Below the pieces are notes generated by a model, which saw only the letters and a program-made list of their open reading frames with translations, did not search any database and was not told where the DNA came from. From NCBI RefSeq assembly GCF_022347785.1, contig NZ_JAKRGA010000003.1, positions 620,001 through 684,000 on the forward strand: a stretch of DNA of 64,000 bases, given 5' to 3'. Positions 35,988 to 44,121 of the stretch are shown here, one piece after another (position 1 is the first letter of the stretch; each line of letters begins with the position of its first letter). This stretch comes from Psychrobium sp. MM17-31 (GTDB taxonomy: Bacteria > Pseudomonadota > Gammaproteobacteria > Enterobacterales > Psychrobiaceae). The position numbers were made by a program, and so were the translations under genes.

Positions 35988-36590
35988 TTATAACCAGCCT
36001 TTTTGTTTAGCGATGCGCGCCGCTTCAATGCGGTTCGCAGCGCCAAGTTTGGATGAAGCTTCCGACAGATAATTGCGCACAGTACCTTGCGAGAGAAAAA
36101 TCTCTTTACTGATTTGCTCGGTCGTTTTGCCATCAAGCGCCAGTCGCAATACTTTGCGCTCTTTATCAGTTAACGGATCGACTTCGCCCCACGCCGAGGT
36201 AATCAGCTCTGGCGCGACAATCACTTTACCTGCGTGAATTTGACGCACAGCTTGGGCGAGTGAATCTGATGGTGCATCTTTGAGTAAATACCCTTTTACA
36301 CCTGCGTCCATCGCACGACGTAAGTAACCACTTCGCGTAAAGGTGGTAAGGATCATAACCTTCGCATTGTGCTTGGTTCGATGTAATTCTTGCGCCAATT
36401 CAATGCCCGTCATCTGTGGCATTTCAATATCTGTTAGCACGACATCCACCTCATGTTGCTGTGCTAATTCCAGCGCCTGCACGCCATTTTCAGCACTGGC
36501 AACAACAGTTAAATCGTCTTCCATTTCAAGTAATGCCGAAAGTGCGCCAAGTACCATCGATTGATCTTCGGCAATAAGTATTTTTATCAT
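35988..36590 (-). CDS. NarL/DesR-type response regulator
   Basis: A 200-aa protein: receiver domain (1-118) with acidic pair ED (8-9), phospho-acceptor Asp in VDVVLTDIEMP (~54) and Lys in YLLKDAP (~104). A LuxR-type helix-turn-helix (~135-195) carries LTDKERKVLRLALDGKTTEQISKEIFLSQGTVRNYLSEASSKLGA. Its partner kinase gene ends 6 bp upstream. The operon also encodes an ABC exporter and an amidohydrolase, so it likely controls that operon, perhaps through the dyad at 41534-41564. Confidence 0.92.
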   Translation of the reverse strand: MIKILIAEDQSMVLGALSALLEMEDDLTVVASAENGVQALELAQQHEVDVVLTDIEMPQMTGIELAQELHRTKHNAKVMILTTFTRSGYLRRAMDAGVKGYLLKDAPSDSLAQAVRQIHAGKVIVAPELITSAWGEVDPLTDKERKVLRLALDGKTTEQISKEIFLSQGTVRNYLSEASSKLGAANRIEAARIAKQKGWL

Positions 36591-36596
36591 TAATCT

Positions 36597-37697
36597 CTAA
36601 TTTCCAATTTCGGGTGCAACTGGTAGTAAAAAGCTCAGTTTAGTGGGCGCATTTTGAATGTGCATTTCACCACCGAGTTTTGCGATGCGCTGGCGCATGC
36701 TGTTGATACCGCTATTTGCTTGGTAGTCATTCATCTCACCCTGATCGGTAATAGCCAGTTCAATAACATTGTCTTTCTCGCGTAGTGTCACCCATGCTTT
36801 TTCTGTTTCTGCATGACGCACGATGTTAGTAATCGCTTCGCGGGTAATTAACGCCAGTTGAGACTCTGTATCGGCAGTTAATTCCAGCGCCTCGATATCA
36901 CTAATCAATTCGATATCAGCGGCCTTGGTTGCAACTTGTGCTTGCAATAATTCATCGCGAATAGTGGCTTGGTTGTAGCCAACAACGGCTCCTCTAACTT
37001 GCGCTAACGTCTCGCGTGATAACTGCTCTACCGCCTTAATTTCATCACGGATCTTCTCAAGCTCAATGCCTTTGTCGATCATTTTGCTCGCTAATTCAGA
37101 TTTTAAAGTAATCACCGATAGGCTATGACCAAGAATGTCGTGTAAGTCACGGCCAATGCGTTCCCGTTCTGCTGTTTTAGCCAAGGCTTCAATTTGCTGT
37201 TGCGACAGTTTTAAGGCCTTATTTTTACGTTCCACTTCCGCTTGATGCACTGTCATCAAACCAATGATGAACGAGAACAACACTGCAGGTATCCAAAAAT
37301 AGGTGGATTGCTGGGTGAGCGCGGCAAATAAACCGATGCTACATATGATGAACGTCAGTGCCCCCAAGGCCACGCGATAGGTCTTAAACTGAGAACACGC
37401 CGCTGCTGCGTAAACAAAAAACACGCTGGCACCGAAATTAAACTGTGCCATCACCACACCAATGATAAAGATGCTGGCGATGCAGGCGATAAGCTGCGGC
37501 CCGTGCACCCACAGCGAGCTGAAATAACAGGCTAGGAATGCAAGCAATCCAACAGCCACTACAAGGACATCAATGCCAGAGACGGGATCAAAATAGAGAT
37601 TAACGAAGAATATCGCTAAATACGCCAGTGACAAATAAGGAATGAGTCCCATGTGACTTGGCACTAGCTTTGAGTGTATTTTCTTTAATAAATTCAT
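36597..37697 (-). CDS. DesK-type sensor histidine kinase
   Basis: A 366-aa inner-membrane kinase with about five or six N-terminal membrane helices (to ~150). A HisKA_3 dimerisation/phosphoacceptor domain follows with RERIGRDLHDILGHSLSVITLKSELA (the His in LHDILGH), then a degenerate-looking short HATPase domain ending GINSMRQRIAKLGGEM. DesK-like kinases sense membrane state or membrane-active drugs. It is in an ABC-permease-amidohydrolase-kinase-regulator gene string like the Bacillus lnr/yvf-type loci. Confidence 0.9.
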   Translation of the reverse strand: MNLLKKIHSKLVPSHMGLIPYLSLAYLAIFFVNLYFDPVSGIDVLVVAVGLLAFLACYFSSLWVHGPQLIACIASIFIIGVVMAQFNFGASVFFVYAAAACSQFKTYRVALGALTFIICSIGLFAALTQQSTYFWIPAVLFSFIIGLMTVHQAEVERKNKALKLSQQQIEALAKTAERERIGRDLHDILGHSLSVITLKSELASKMIDKGIELEKIRDEIKAVEQLSRETLAQVRGAVVGYNQATIRDELLQAQVATKAADIELISDIEALELTADTESQLALITREAITNIVRHAETEKAWVTLREKDNVIELAITDQGEMNDYQANSGINSMRQRIAKLGGEMHIQNAPTKLSFLLPVAPEIGN

Positions 37698-37724
37698 GCG
37701 CTAACTCTATTATGTCTGGTTTAG

Positions 37725-39518
37725 TTATTCAACAAACTCAACGTTGTCGATCATTAATTCAAAAGCATTGATCGGTGTTGACGCCACAATCACCATGCCA
37801 GTTACACTGCTCAGTAAGTCTGGCTTAATCGTTTTAAAAGACACCGTTTGGTCTTGCCAACTATCGGAAACATTAAAGGGGATTTCGACAGGACGCATCG
37901 CTTGTTTGGTCGACATCAACATTAATTTGTATTGCCCAACCGTCCCTTTGCTCGACAATTTAACGCCAGACAAATTGCGTAAATCCACCGGCGATTTGTT
38001 GTTTTTACTAAAAGAGATAAATGCCCCCGCCCAAGGAAAATTAAATTTGCGTCTAACGTCACCTTTAATATGTAGATAACCGTTTTCTCCTTCATTAGCC
38101 GCTTCGATTTTAACGGTTGAATTACCACCGAACTGCTCGTCAGTCGTTGGATACCACTGCGTTTTTAACGCTGAAGTTAAATCATTATCAAAGGTGCTAA
38201 ACATCATTGATGAAAGCTTTTTATTTGCAGAGTCATTTGTTTGATAGTCGATGGGAAATCCGTTTTTATACACCTTCACGATTTTACGGGTGTTGGTAAT
38301 CAACTGGCGTGGATCGCCATTAAGCAGCAAAAAATCCGCTCTCTTGTTCACCGCTATGATTCCGCGATCCGTTAACTTAAACGCTTTAGCGACATTGGAC
38401 GTCGCGGCTTTTAGCGCATCATCGGTGCTCAGCCCACTTTCAACTAACAGCGCAAGTTCGCTGTGTAGACTAATGCCATGTACTGTGCCTGGATTTGGCG
38501 CATCACTACCCGCTAAGATCATCACGCCAGCACGATGCATAGTACCGATATGACGTTGTGCATTAGCAAAGAGTTGCGGCCGTGCTTTAGCGCGGCGTAA
38601 GCTAGCGAGTTGAGAGCGCCATTGTTCGGCATTGAGATGAGTAACGTTTTTAAAGCTATCCACTAGCTCGTTGGTTTTATTGACGCCAACCATCGAGGCT
38701 AGAATTGATAACGTCGGAATGACAAATTGCTGATTTTTAGCCATATCACCAGCCAGCTCGTCAACGTTTCGATTGTCCATAAATCCGTGGACTAAACCGT
38801 CAGCGCCAGCATCAATAACATCACGCGCCGATTGATAATCACTAATATGAACCACAGCTAGTTTGTTTTCACGGTGCGCCGCATCTATTAACGCCTTGAG
38901 CGTCGCTTTATCAATCGAAGGCATATGACGGCCATGGGCGCTGTAGACGATTTTTATATAATCAGCTCCCTCATCGATACGCGCCTTAACAAAGTCTTGC
39001 GCTTGCCCAGCATTTTCTATCGTATCGATATGAAAACCATATTCTGTGCCATGTCCTTCTGGGGCGGTAATCAAGGTTCCCGCGGAAAATAGATCCGCTT
39101 GTTGCACATCGTCACTGGCGTTATTACGCATCGCGCGCTGCGTGGATGCAAACGCGGTGTTGGTAAACATATCAAGCTCCGTCGTCACCCCATATTTTAC
39201 GGCATCTTTGAGTGCGTTATCCCACGCGTGAGTGTGCGCATCAATTAAGCCCGGTATTAAATATTGACCAGTGGCGTCTATCTTCTGAGCATCGTTATAT
39301 TTCTCTGTCAGTTGCTCACCCACGTCGATAATCATCCCTGATTTAAAGGCGACATCAACCTTTCCGCGCCACTCATGTCCATCAAAAACTTCAGCGCCTG
39401 TGATCACAGTTACTTGCTCTTTATTTGCTATAGCAGCTGAAGGCGCAGGCGTTGGTAATAGGCTAAAAAACGCCGCCAACAAGCCAATAATAACGGTAAA
39501 AATTAGTGTATTTTTCAT
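37725..39518 (-). CDS. Exported amidohydrolase with C-terminal CIA30-like domain
   Basis: A 597-aa protein with an N-terminal signal peptide or anchor (MKNTLIFTVIIGLLAAFFSLLP). It has a metal-dependent amidohydrolase domain (~35-430), including LIPGLIDAHTHAWD (metal-binding HxH), VVHISDY, GLVHGFMD, ILAGSDAPNPG and KAFKLTDRGIIAVNKRADFLLL. The C-terminal beta domain (~450-597) has the SFSKNNKSPVDLRNLSGVKLSSKG...DNVEFVE pattern of CIA30/galactose-binding-like folds. It probably hydrolyses a cyclic amide or peptide-like compound in the periplasm. The start at 39518 has AAGGA upstream; the longer frame runs into the adjacent MITE-like element. Confidence 0.85.
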   Translation of the reverse strand: MKNTLIFTVIIGLLAAFFSLLPTPAPSAAIANKEQVTVITGAEVFDGHEWRGKVDVAFKSGMIIDVGEQLTEKYNDAQKIDATGQYLIPGLIDAHTHAWDNALKDAVKYGVTTELDMFTNTAFASTQRAMRNNASDDVQQADLFSAGTLITAPEGHGTEYGFHIDTIENAGQAQDFVKARIDEGADYIKIVYSAHGRHMPSIDKATLKALIDAAHRENKLAVVHISDYQSARDVIDAGADGLVHGFMDNRNVDELAGDMAKNQQFVIPTLSILASMVGVNKTNELVDSFKNVTHLNAEQWRSQLASLRRAKARPQLFANAQRHIGTMHRAGVMILAGSDAPNPGTVHGISLHSELALLVESGLSTDDALKAATSNVAKAFKLTDRGIIAVNKRADFLLLNGDPRQLITNTRKIVKVYKNGFPIDYQTNDSANKKLSSMMFSTFDNDLTSALKTQWYPTTDEQFGGNSTVKIEAANEGENGYLHIKGDVRRKFNFPWAGAFISFSKNNKSPVDLRNLSGVKLSSKGTVGQYKLMLMSTKQAMRPVEIPFNVSDSWQDQTVSFKTIKPDLLSSVTGMVIVASTPINAFELMIDNVEFVE

Positions 39519-39530
39519 TGTTTTTTCCTT

Positions 39531-39795
39531 AGGGCCTGTTGAACTTTGGTGAAGGTTTTTGCAGCGAATTGTTCGGGGTTTATACAAGGCAGAGCCTACG
39601 ACGCTTAGTGGGCTAAGCTAGTAGGCGATAACGCCGTAGAAATCACGAACAAACGCTGTCCTTCGGATGCAATGACAAGACATTTTCACTACGTTTTTCG
39701 TCGCTCGCCTAGGTAAACTAGGCGTCGCTCCTCATGCCTTGCGAAAAAGCCTTGTCAATTGCACAAAATTCATCCTCGAAAGTTCAGCAGGCCCT
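39531..39795. mobile_element. 265-bp MITE-like element with 18-bp terminal inverted repeats
   Basis: The left end AGGGCCTGTTGAACTTTG (39531-39548) is matched by the inverse of the right end, AGGGCCTGCTGAACTTTC (39778-39795), 16 of 18 identical. The inside carries several smaller palindromes (for example CGCCTAG/CTAGGCG at 39706-39724) and no transposase. One end touches the AAGGA of the amidohydrolase gene, and the other supplies two of the three bases of the permease stop codon. The reading frames crossing it look spurious. Confidence 0.8.
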
Positions 39796-40558
39796 ATTTT
39801 GTTTGACAGTGGTGATAGCCTTTTACCGCAATAAAACTTGCGACAATGAGTGTGATGATTAAACACCCAATATGCAGCCAAATAGATTGCCCTAAGCTCA
39901 TATCCACCAGCGATAACCCCAGTTGTGATAAATGATATGGCGGTAATGCCATTGCCATTTTTTGCAACCACGTTGGAAAAATAATTACAGGAATTGCAAG
40001 ACCTGATAGAAAGGCGCTCGGCAAAAAAATCAAATTAAGCACAGCCGTTGCCGCTTTGCCTTTGACCCAAAAACCGATAGCTAAGCCAATGGCGCAAAAT
40101 GGCAAGCTACCAATCAGCATTAACCCCGCAATGGCTAACCACTGTGAGCGCGCTAACACAACGTCGCCGAATACAGCGCCAAGGGTAAATAAGCCAATGA
40201 CAATCACCAACGAAAATACAATGGCATTAACCAACTTCGCCGCCATGTATTGCCATGCCGATACTGGTGAAATTTGCTTGATTGCGAGCCAACCTTTGTC
40301 GCGCTCGGAAGCAACACTGGCGCCAAACCCGAATAGCGCAGGCGCCATAATGCCAAATACGCCATAAGACACCATCAAATATGTTGAGGAGTTTTGACCA
40401 CCGTGGTCGCTAAATACTATGCCGAAAAATACATAGAACATCAGAGGAAATGCCAATGTCGGCCAAATAAAACTAGGCTCGCGCAGTGCCATTTTAATAT
40501 CTAATGTCAGCTCATGAACAAATGATGACCTATTATGCGTTTCAATTAAGGTATTCAT
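39794..40558 (-). CDS. ABC-2 type transporter permease
   Basis: A 254-aa inner-membrane protein with six membrane helices (about 30-50, 58-80, 105-130, 140-165, 172-195, 222-245), typical of ABC-2 exporters of lipids, peptides or drugs. The start overlaps the end of the ATPase gene by 4 bp, showing coupling. The stop codon (TAG) is created at the junction with the MITE-like element. The family usually exports membrane-active compounds when paired with DesK/DesR-type regulators. Confidence 0.9.
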   Translation of the reverse strand: MNTLIETHNRSSFVHELTLDIKMALREPSFIWPTLAFPLMFYVFFGIVFSDHGGQNSSTYLMVSYGVFGIMAPALFGFGASVASERDKGWLAIKQISPVSAWQYMAAKLVNAIVFSLVIVIGLFTLGAVFGDVVLARSQWLAIAGLMLIGSLPFCAIGLAIGFWVKGKAATAVLNLIFLPSAFLSGLAIPVIIFPTWLQKMAMALPPYHLSQLGLSLVDMSLGQSIWLHIGCLIITLIVASFIAVKGYHHCQTK

Positions 40559-41472
40559 GCCGCACTCTCCTGTTGTGAGTCCATATCTTGGGTTAGTTGA
40601 ATAAATGCTTGCTCTAAATCGCAGTTGCTGATGGTGAGATCATCGATATCGGCATCGAGCACCTGCCATTTGGCAAGCGTCTCAGCTGCATTTGTTGTGG
40701 TCACTTCAAGGTAGTTTCCGTATTGTGCGACATTAACCACACCAGCCAGCGCGCGAACGCTCGCCATGGCAATCGATGTTTTCGCTTTTATTAGCTTGTG
40801 AGAAAACGCCACTTTTAAGCCCTGCGGTGTATCATCAGCAATAATACGACCGCCTTTGAGTACGACGATGCGATCGCTTAACGCGTCTGCTTCTTCTAAA
40901 TAATGAGTAGTTAACAAGATTGTTTTACCAAGCGATTTATAACGCTCGATCACCTGCCATAAAACACGGCGCGTTGTAACGTCCATGCCAACGCTTGGTT
41001 CGTCTAAAAACAACAGGTCTGGATCGCCACACAAGGCAATAGCCAGCAGCACCAGCTGTTTTTGACCGCCTGATAGCGCGCCGAAATATTTATCTTTAAT
41101 GCCATCGAGCTGTAAATCGCTATAAAGCTGCGTTAGCGGTAATGGCTGATCGTAGTAACTGCGAAAAAGCTCAAGTAGCTCACTGACTTTAGCGCGCTCG
41201 GGCGCTGCCGAGTCTTGCAACATAACACCTAAACGCTGACGCACTTCTTTGCTGCTGTGGAGCTGACCAAAGATTTCAATATCTCCACACTGCGCTTTGA
41301 GACGCCCTAGCATCAGATTGATTAACGTACTTTTTCCCGCGCCATTAGCGCCGAGCAAACACACCACCTGTCCGCGGTTTATAGTGAGGGATAGTTCATT
41401 GAGGACACGCTGCTTCACATCACTTTTGACGTATTGAAAGCTCAGCGCTTTGATATCGATTATTGAGGACAT
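40555..41472 (-). CDS. ABC transporter ATP-binding protein
   Basis: A 305-aa protein with Walker A GANGAGKST (~39), signature LSGGQKQLVLLAIAL (~136), Walker B LLFLDEPSVGMD (~155), and the switch His in LLTTHYLEEADALSDR. The long C-terminal extension (~225-305) is the usual regulatory tail of drug/lipid exporters of the CcmA/NatA class. First gene of the five-gene operon ATPase-permease-[element]-amidohydrolase-kinase-regulator. It is divergent from the ECF sigma gene. Confidence 0.94.
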   Translation of the reverse strand: MSSIIDIKALSFQYVKSDVKQRVLNELSLTINRGQVVCLLGANGAGKSTLINLMLGRLKAQCGDIEIFGQLHSSKEVRQRLGVMLQDSAAPERAKVSELLELFRSYYDQPLPLTQLYSDLQLDGIKDKYFGALSGGQKQLVLLAIALCGDPDLLFLDEPSVGMDVTTRRVLWQVIERYKSLGKTILLTTHYLEEADALSDRIVVLKGGRIIADDTPQGLKVAFSHKLIKAKTSIAMASVRALAGVVNVAQYGNYLEVTTTNAAETLAKWQVLDADIDDLTISNCDLEQAFIQLTQDMDSQQESAA

Positions 41473-41533
41473 TGTTTTCTCCTATCAGTTGATAGGGTTA
41501 TCATGCCCACTTGCAATTTGATTAATTAGAGCA

Positions 41534-41564
41534 ATTTGTCATGACTCGATATGACAAATGTCAT
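41534..41564. promoter_or_regulatory. Multi-dyad operator between ABC operon and ECF sigma gene
   Basis: ATTTGTCAT (41534-41542), ATGACAAAT (41551-41559) and TGTCAT (41559-41564) give two overlapping dyads: TGTCAT-N8-ATGACA and ATGACA-AA-TGTCAT. It sits in the shared divergent region, about 60 bp from the ATPase start. It is probably the site of the operon's response regulator or of the ECF system; which one cannot be decided from sequence. Confidence 0.55.
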
Positions 41565-41659
41565 GTGTATAAAAATTTTTTTGCACCTCGTTGTAATAAA
41601 CCCAATTCGCTTGCCACTAACTAGGTATCTTTTTTGAGAAATTCATTGATAGGACATTC

Positions 41660-42148
41660 ATGACCAGCGATTTTTATCAACTGTCGATACTGCCTTTTGC
41701 CGGCATCATCATCAAAATCTGCCGCGCGTATACCAACACGCAAGAAGATTTTGAAGATTATTACCAAGAAGTGTGTCTGCAAATTTGGCGTAGTAAAGAC
41801 AACTTTAACGGCCAAAGCGAATGGTCTACGTGGATCTACCGCATTTCGTTAAATGTCTGTTTGACCTATTTGAAAAAGCGCAAAAACGGCGACAACACCA
41901 TAGTGTCTGACGCCCTGCCGGAAGAAGCTGTCGATGACAGCAAGGCCTTTGCCAATGACGATATTAATGTGCTCTACAACGCCATTAAGCATTTATCAGA
42001 AACCGATCGCGCAGTGATACTGCTTTATCTCGAAGAGAAGTCATATCAAGAAATTAGCGACATTATCGGCAGTAACGTCAACAACATCGGCGTACGTATT
42101 AGCCGGATCAAATCTAAATTATCTAAATTTATTGCAAGTGAGGAGTAA
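41660..42148 (+). CDS. ECF-type RNA polymerase sigma factor
   Basis: A 162-aa sigma-70 family protein with region 2 (~10-75: EDFEDYYQEVCLQIWRSKDNFNGQSEWSTWIYRISLNVCLTYLKKRK) and region 4 (~105-160: LSETDRAVILLYLEEKSYQEISDIIGSNVNNIGVRISRIKSKL). ECF sigmas direct transcription of a small regulon, usually including themselves, and are held by a membrane anti-sigma. The next gene starts within four bases and encodes a membrane protein, the expected partner position. Confidence 0.9.
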   Translation: MTSDFYQLSILPFAGIIIKICRAYTNTQEDFEDYYQEVCLQIWRSKDNFNGQSEWSTWIYRISLNVCLTYLKKRKNGDNTIVSDALPEEAVDDSKAFANDDINVLYNAIKHLSETDRAVILLYLEEKSYQEISDIIGSNVNNIGVRISRIKSKLSKFIASEE

Positions 42149-42151
42149 GTG

Positions 42152-42793
42152 ATGACCAAATCAATCGAAGAAATGTGGAAACAGGGTTTTGTTAACGAAA
42201 GCCAATTAACAGCCCCTAAAGTTAACGACTTATACAACAGAAAATCTGAAAACCTGGTCGATAAGCTACAGCGCATGTTCGCTATCAATATCAAAGCGAT
42301 AATTATCGGTGCACTTATTATGCTTGTGGTATTTAGCCTGATCGGCGCCCCCTTACTTGGCCTCTATATTTGTCTGTTATTAACTCCCTTGGTACTTATG
42401 GCAAGAAAAGAGCTCGCAAAGTCTCACCGTATTTCCAAAGGACAGAGCAGTTTTGAATATCTAACCAACTTCGACAACTGGCTCAAGGGCTCGATTAAGT
42501 CTTATGCCTTTTACTACAAGTTTTTCTATCCGCTATTTTTCATTGGCATGGCGACGCAAGGCATGGTGAGTAAAGCAGGCGGCAAAGTGATTAGCGTGTT
42601 AATGGAAAAAATGCCAACCGATATCTTAATTTTCGGTCAGCCGTATTACTTGATCATTGCGACAGCACTAATGACTGCAGTAATCGCCTATTTCGCAGAG
42701 GCGCTCTACAAATTTGATTTAAACAGCGTCTACGGTCGTCAGTTTAAAAAGCTCGACGAGTTAATCGAAGATATGAAAACGTTGCGCAGCTAG
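42152..42793 (+). CDS. Membrane protein, candidate anti-sigma factor
   Basis: A 213-aa protein with a cytoplasmic N-terminal segment of about 45 residues followed by about four membrane helices (50-70, 72-88, 125-145, 165-190). It starts at the ATG three bases after the sigma gene stop (GGAG six bases before). It lacks the HxxxCxxC zinc motif of classical ZAS anti-sigmas. Position and topology point to control of the upstream ECF sigma, but this is inference from context. It ends overlapping the convergent YjbR gene by 4 bp. Confidence 0.55.
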   Translation: MTKSIEEMWKQGFVNESQLTAPKVNDLYNRKSENLVDKLQRMFAINIKAIIIGALIMLVVFSLIGAPLLGLYICLLLTPLVLMARKELAKSHRISKGQSSFEYLTNFDNWLKGSIKSYAFYYKFFYPLFFIGMATQGMVSKAGGKVISVLMEKMPTDILIFGQPYYLIIATALMTAVIAYFAEALYKFDLNSVYGRQFKKLDELIEDMKTLRS

Positions 42794-43185
42794 CTTTGCT
42801 CAAAGTGGATCAAGATAGACTTTTGATCTTTCTTAGTCATCTTATTAACCACCAACATATAAGAATTATCGATCATGCGCTCAATTTCACCTCGTGGGAT
42901 TGAGCCATCTAGAATAACGGTGTTCCATAATTTTTTGTTCATGTGATAACCCGGAATCACGCTCTCAAAAATGTCCCGCAGCATAACGGCTTCGTCGGGA
43001 TCACATTTTAGGTTTAACCACCAATCGCGCTTATCGCCATCGCCTTTGCCCGCCTTACCAATCGCAAGGGTTGCAAACATCTTATCTTTAACTTTATAAA
43101 CGTAGACGCCCTCCCCAAAAGGAAAACCATGGCTAGTTTCAGGCTTATCCAGTAGGTATTGATGAGCGGTATCGAATTCAGTCAT
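42790..43185 (-). CDS. MmcQ/YjbR-family protein
   Basis: A 131-aa protein of the MmcQ/YjbR family (double-wing fold). It shows FPFGEGVYVYKVKDKMFATLA, WWLNLKCDPDEAVMLRD and PGYHMNKKLWNTVILDGSIPRGEIERMIDNSYMLVV, which are diagnostic. It was suggested to be a DNA-binding protein, but its function is not established. The start lies inside the end of the TonB-like gene (8-bp overlap), indicating co-translation. Confidence 0.9.
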   Translation of the reverse strand: MTEFDTAHQYLLDKPETSHGFPFGEGVYVYKVKDKMFATLAIGKAGKGDGDKRDWWLNLKCDPDEAVMLRDIFESVIPGYHMNKKLWNTVILDGSIPRGEIERMIDNSYMLVVNKMTKKDQKSILIHFEQS

Positions 43186-44038
43186 TGTTTTTTTTATCCT
43201 CGTCTTTTTCGGGCAATTTATACTGAAACTTCGGCTTTTCTTTGGCTTTAATAAACTTGCTTAAATCATGCCCAGGTTTACATTTCAATGTGCCGCCTAA
43301 CAAGCCAGCTGAAACGATAACCGATGCCTTCTTAAGCGCTGTATCACAGGTTATCTTGATTTCACTTTTTTCATCAATGGTTTTTTCTTCGATAAATTGA
43401 TAATCGTGGACGGGAAAAGAATTGTTCATCTCTGACATCCCAGCATTTTGACCTTCGATCTCATATTGCGGTGCGGCGGAAGTTTGCTGACGAATAAAAG
43501 CACGGCTGCGCTCTAATACGCTCAGTGATGAAGTCGATGATTTTGCCGCAGGCTCCTCTACCACCAAGGCAGCGCGATTGGTCAACGGCTCAGGGTCTCT
43601 TACTGGCTCTGCAAGTGGCGCTTTTTCTTCAATTTTCTCTTTAGGCTTTTCTTTAATTTTCTGTTTAACCGCAGGCTTATTCTCAGTAACGACCTTTTGC
43701 TTTTGTTTCGGTTTAGGCTCTTGCTGCTTAACTACTTTCTGCAGCGGAGTTGGATCAGCGCTAATCTTTGGTAAAACGAGCTTTTTCTCTATCTTTTGCT
43801 CAATTTTTTCTTTTGGCGGCTCTGGTGGTTTTACCACGATAGGTGCAGGTGGAGTAATAACTAACTTAGCAGTAATGGCTTGCTGTTGTTTAATTTCTTT
43901 GGCAAATTTTTGATGTTTTTTAGTTGCGCCAACACTTATCTGAGCGGCAATCACAACAAGCAAAACGCCGTGAATAACCAAAGATAGAACTATGGCCTTA
44001 GAAAACCTTAGGTTGGAAATACGGCTAAACAACTTCAA
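43178..44038 (-). CDS. TonB/TolA-like single-span periplasmic protein
   Basis: A 286-aa protein with one N-terminal membrane helix (~14-34), then a long Pro/Lys/Glu-rich extended region (~55-165, many KPPEPPKEK-type segments), then a small C-terminal domain (~195-286) with two cysteines. The layout is like TonB or TolA (inner-membrane anchor, rigid spacer, outer-membrane-contacting end), but the C-terminal domain lacks the TonB YP-motif. No exbB/exbD genes adjoin. The partner is unknown. Confidence 0.6.
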   Translation of the reverse strand: MKLFSRISNLRFSKAIVLSLVIHGVLLVVIAAQISVGATKKHQKFAKEIKQQQAITAKLVITPPAPIVVKPPEPPKEKIEQKIEKKLVLPKISADPTPLQKVVKQQEPKPKQKQKVVTENKPAVKQKIKEKPKEKIEEKAPLAEPVRDPEPLTNRAALVVEEPAAKSSTSSLSVLERSRAFIRQQTSAAPQYEIEGQNAGMSEMNNSFPVHDYQFIEEKTIDEKSEIKITCDTALKKASVIVSAGLLGGTLKCKPGHDLSKFIKAKEKPKFQYKLPEKDEDKKNND

Positions 44039-44121
44039 TCCCTTTGCGCTATGTCGTGAAAACAGAATTAGTAACAGCGAATAGACTAGGGAGATGTTGT
44101 AAGGTTCAAAAAATTAATGAC

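Noticed and set aside
39519-39587. 23-residue N-terminal extension of the amidohydrolase
   Set aside because: It is encoded mostly by the MITE-like element, while the downstream ATG has AAGGA and starts a signal peptide.
39732-39971. 79-codon frame crossing the MITE-like element and permease end
   Set aside because: It is out of frame with the permease, whose membrane helices fit the family; it is composed of element sequence.
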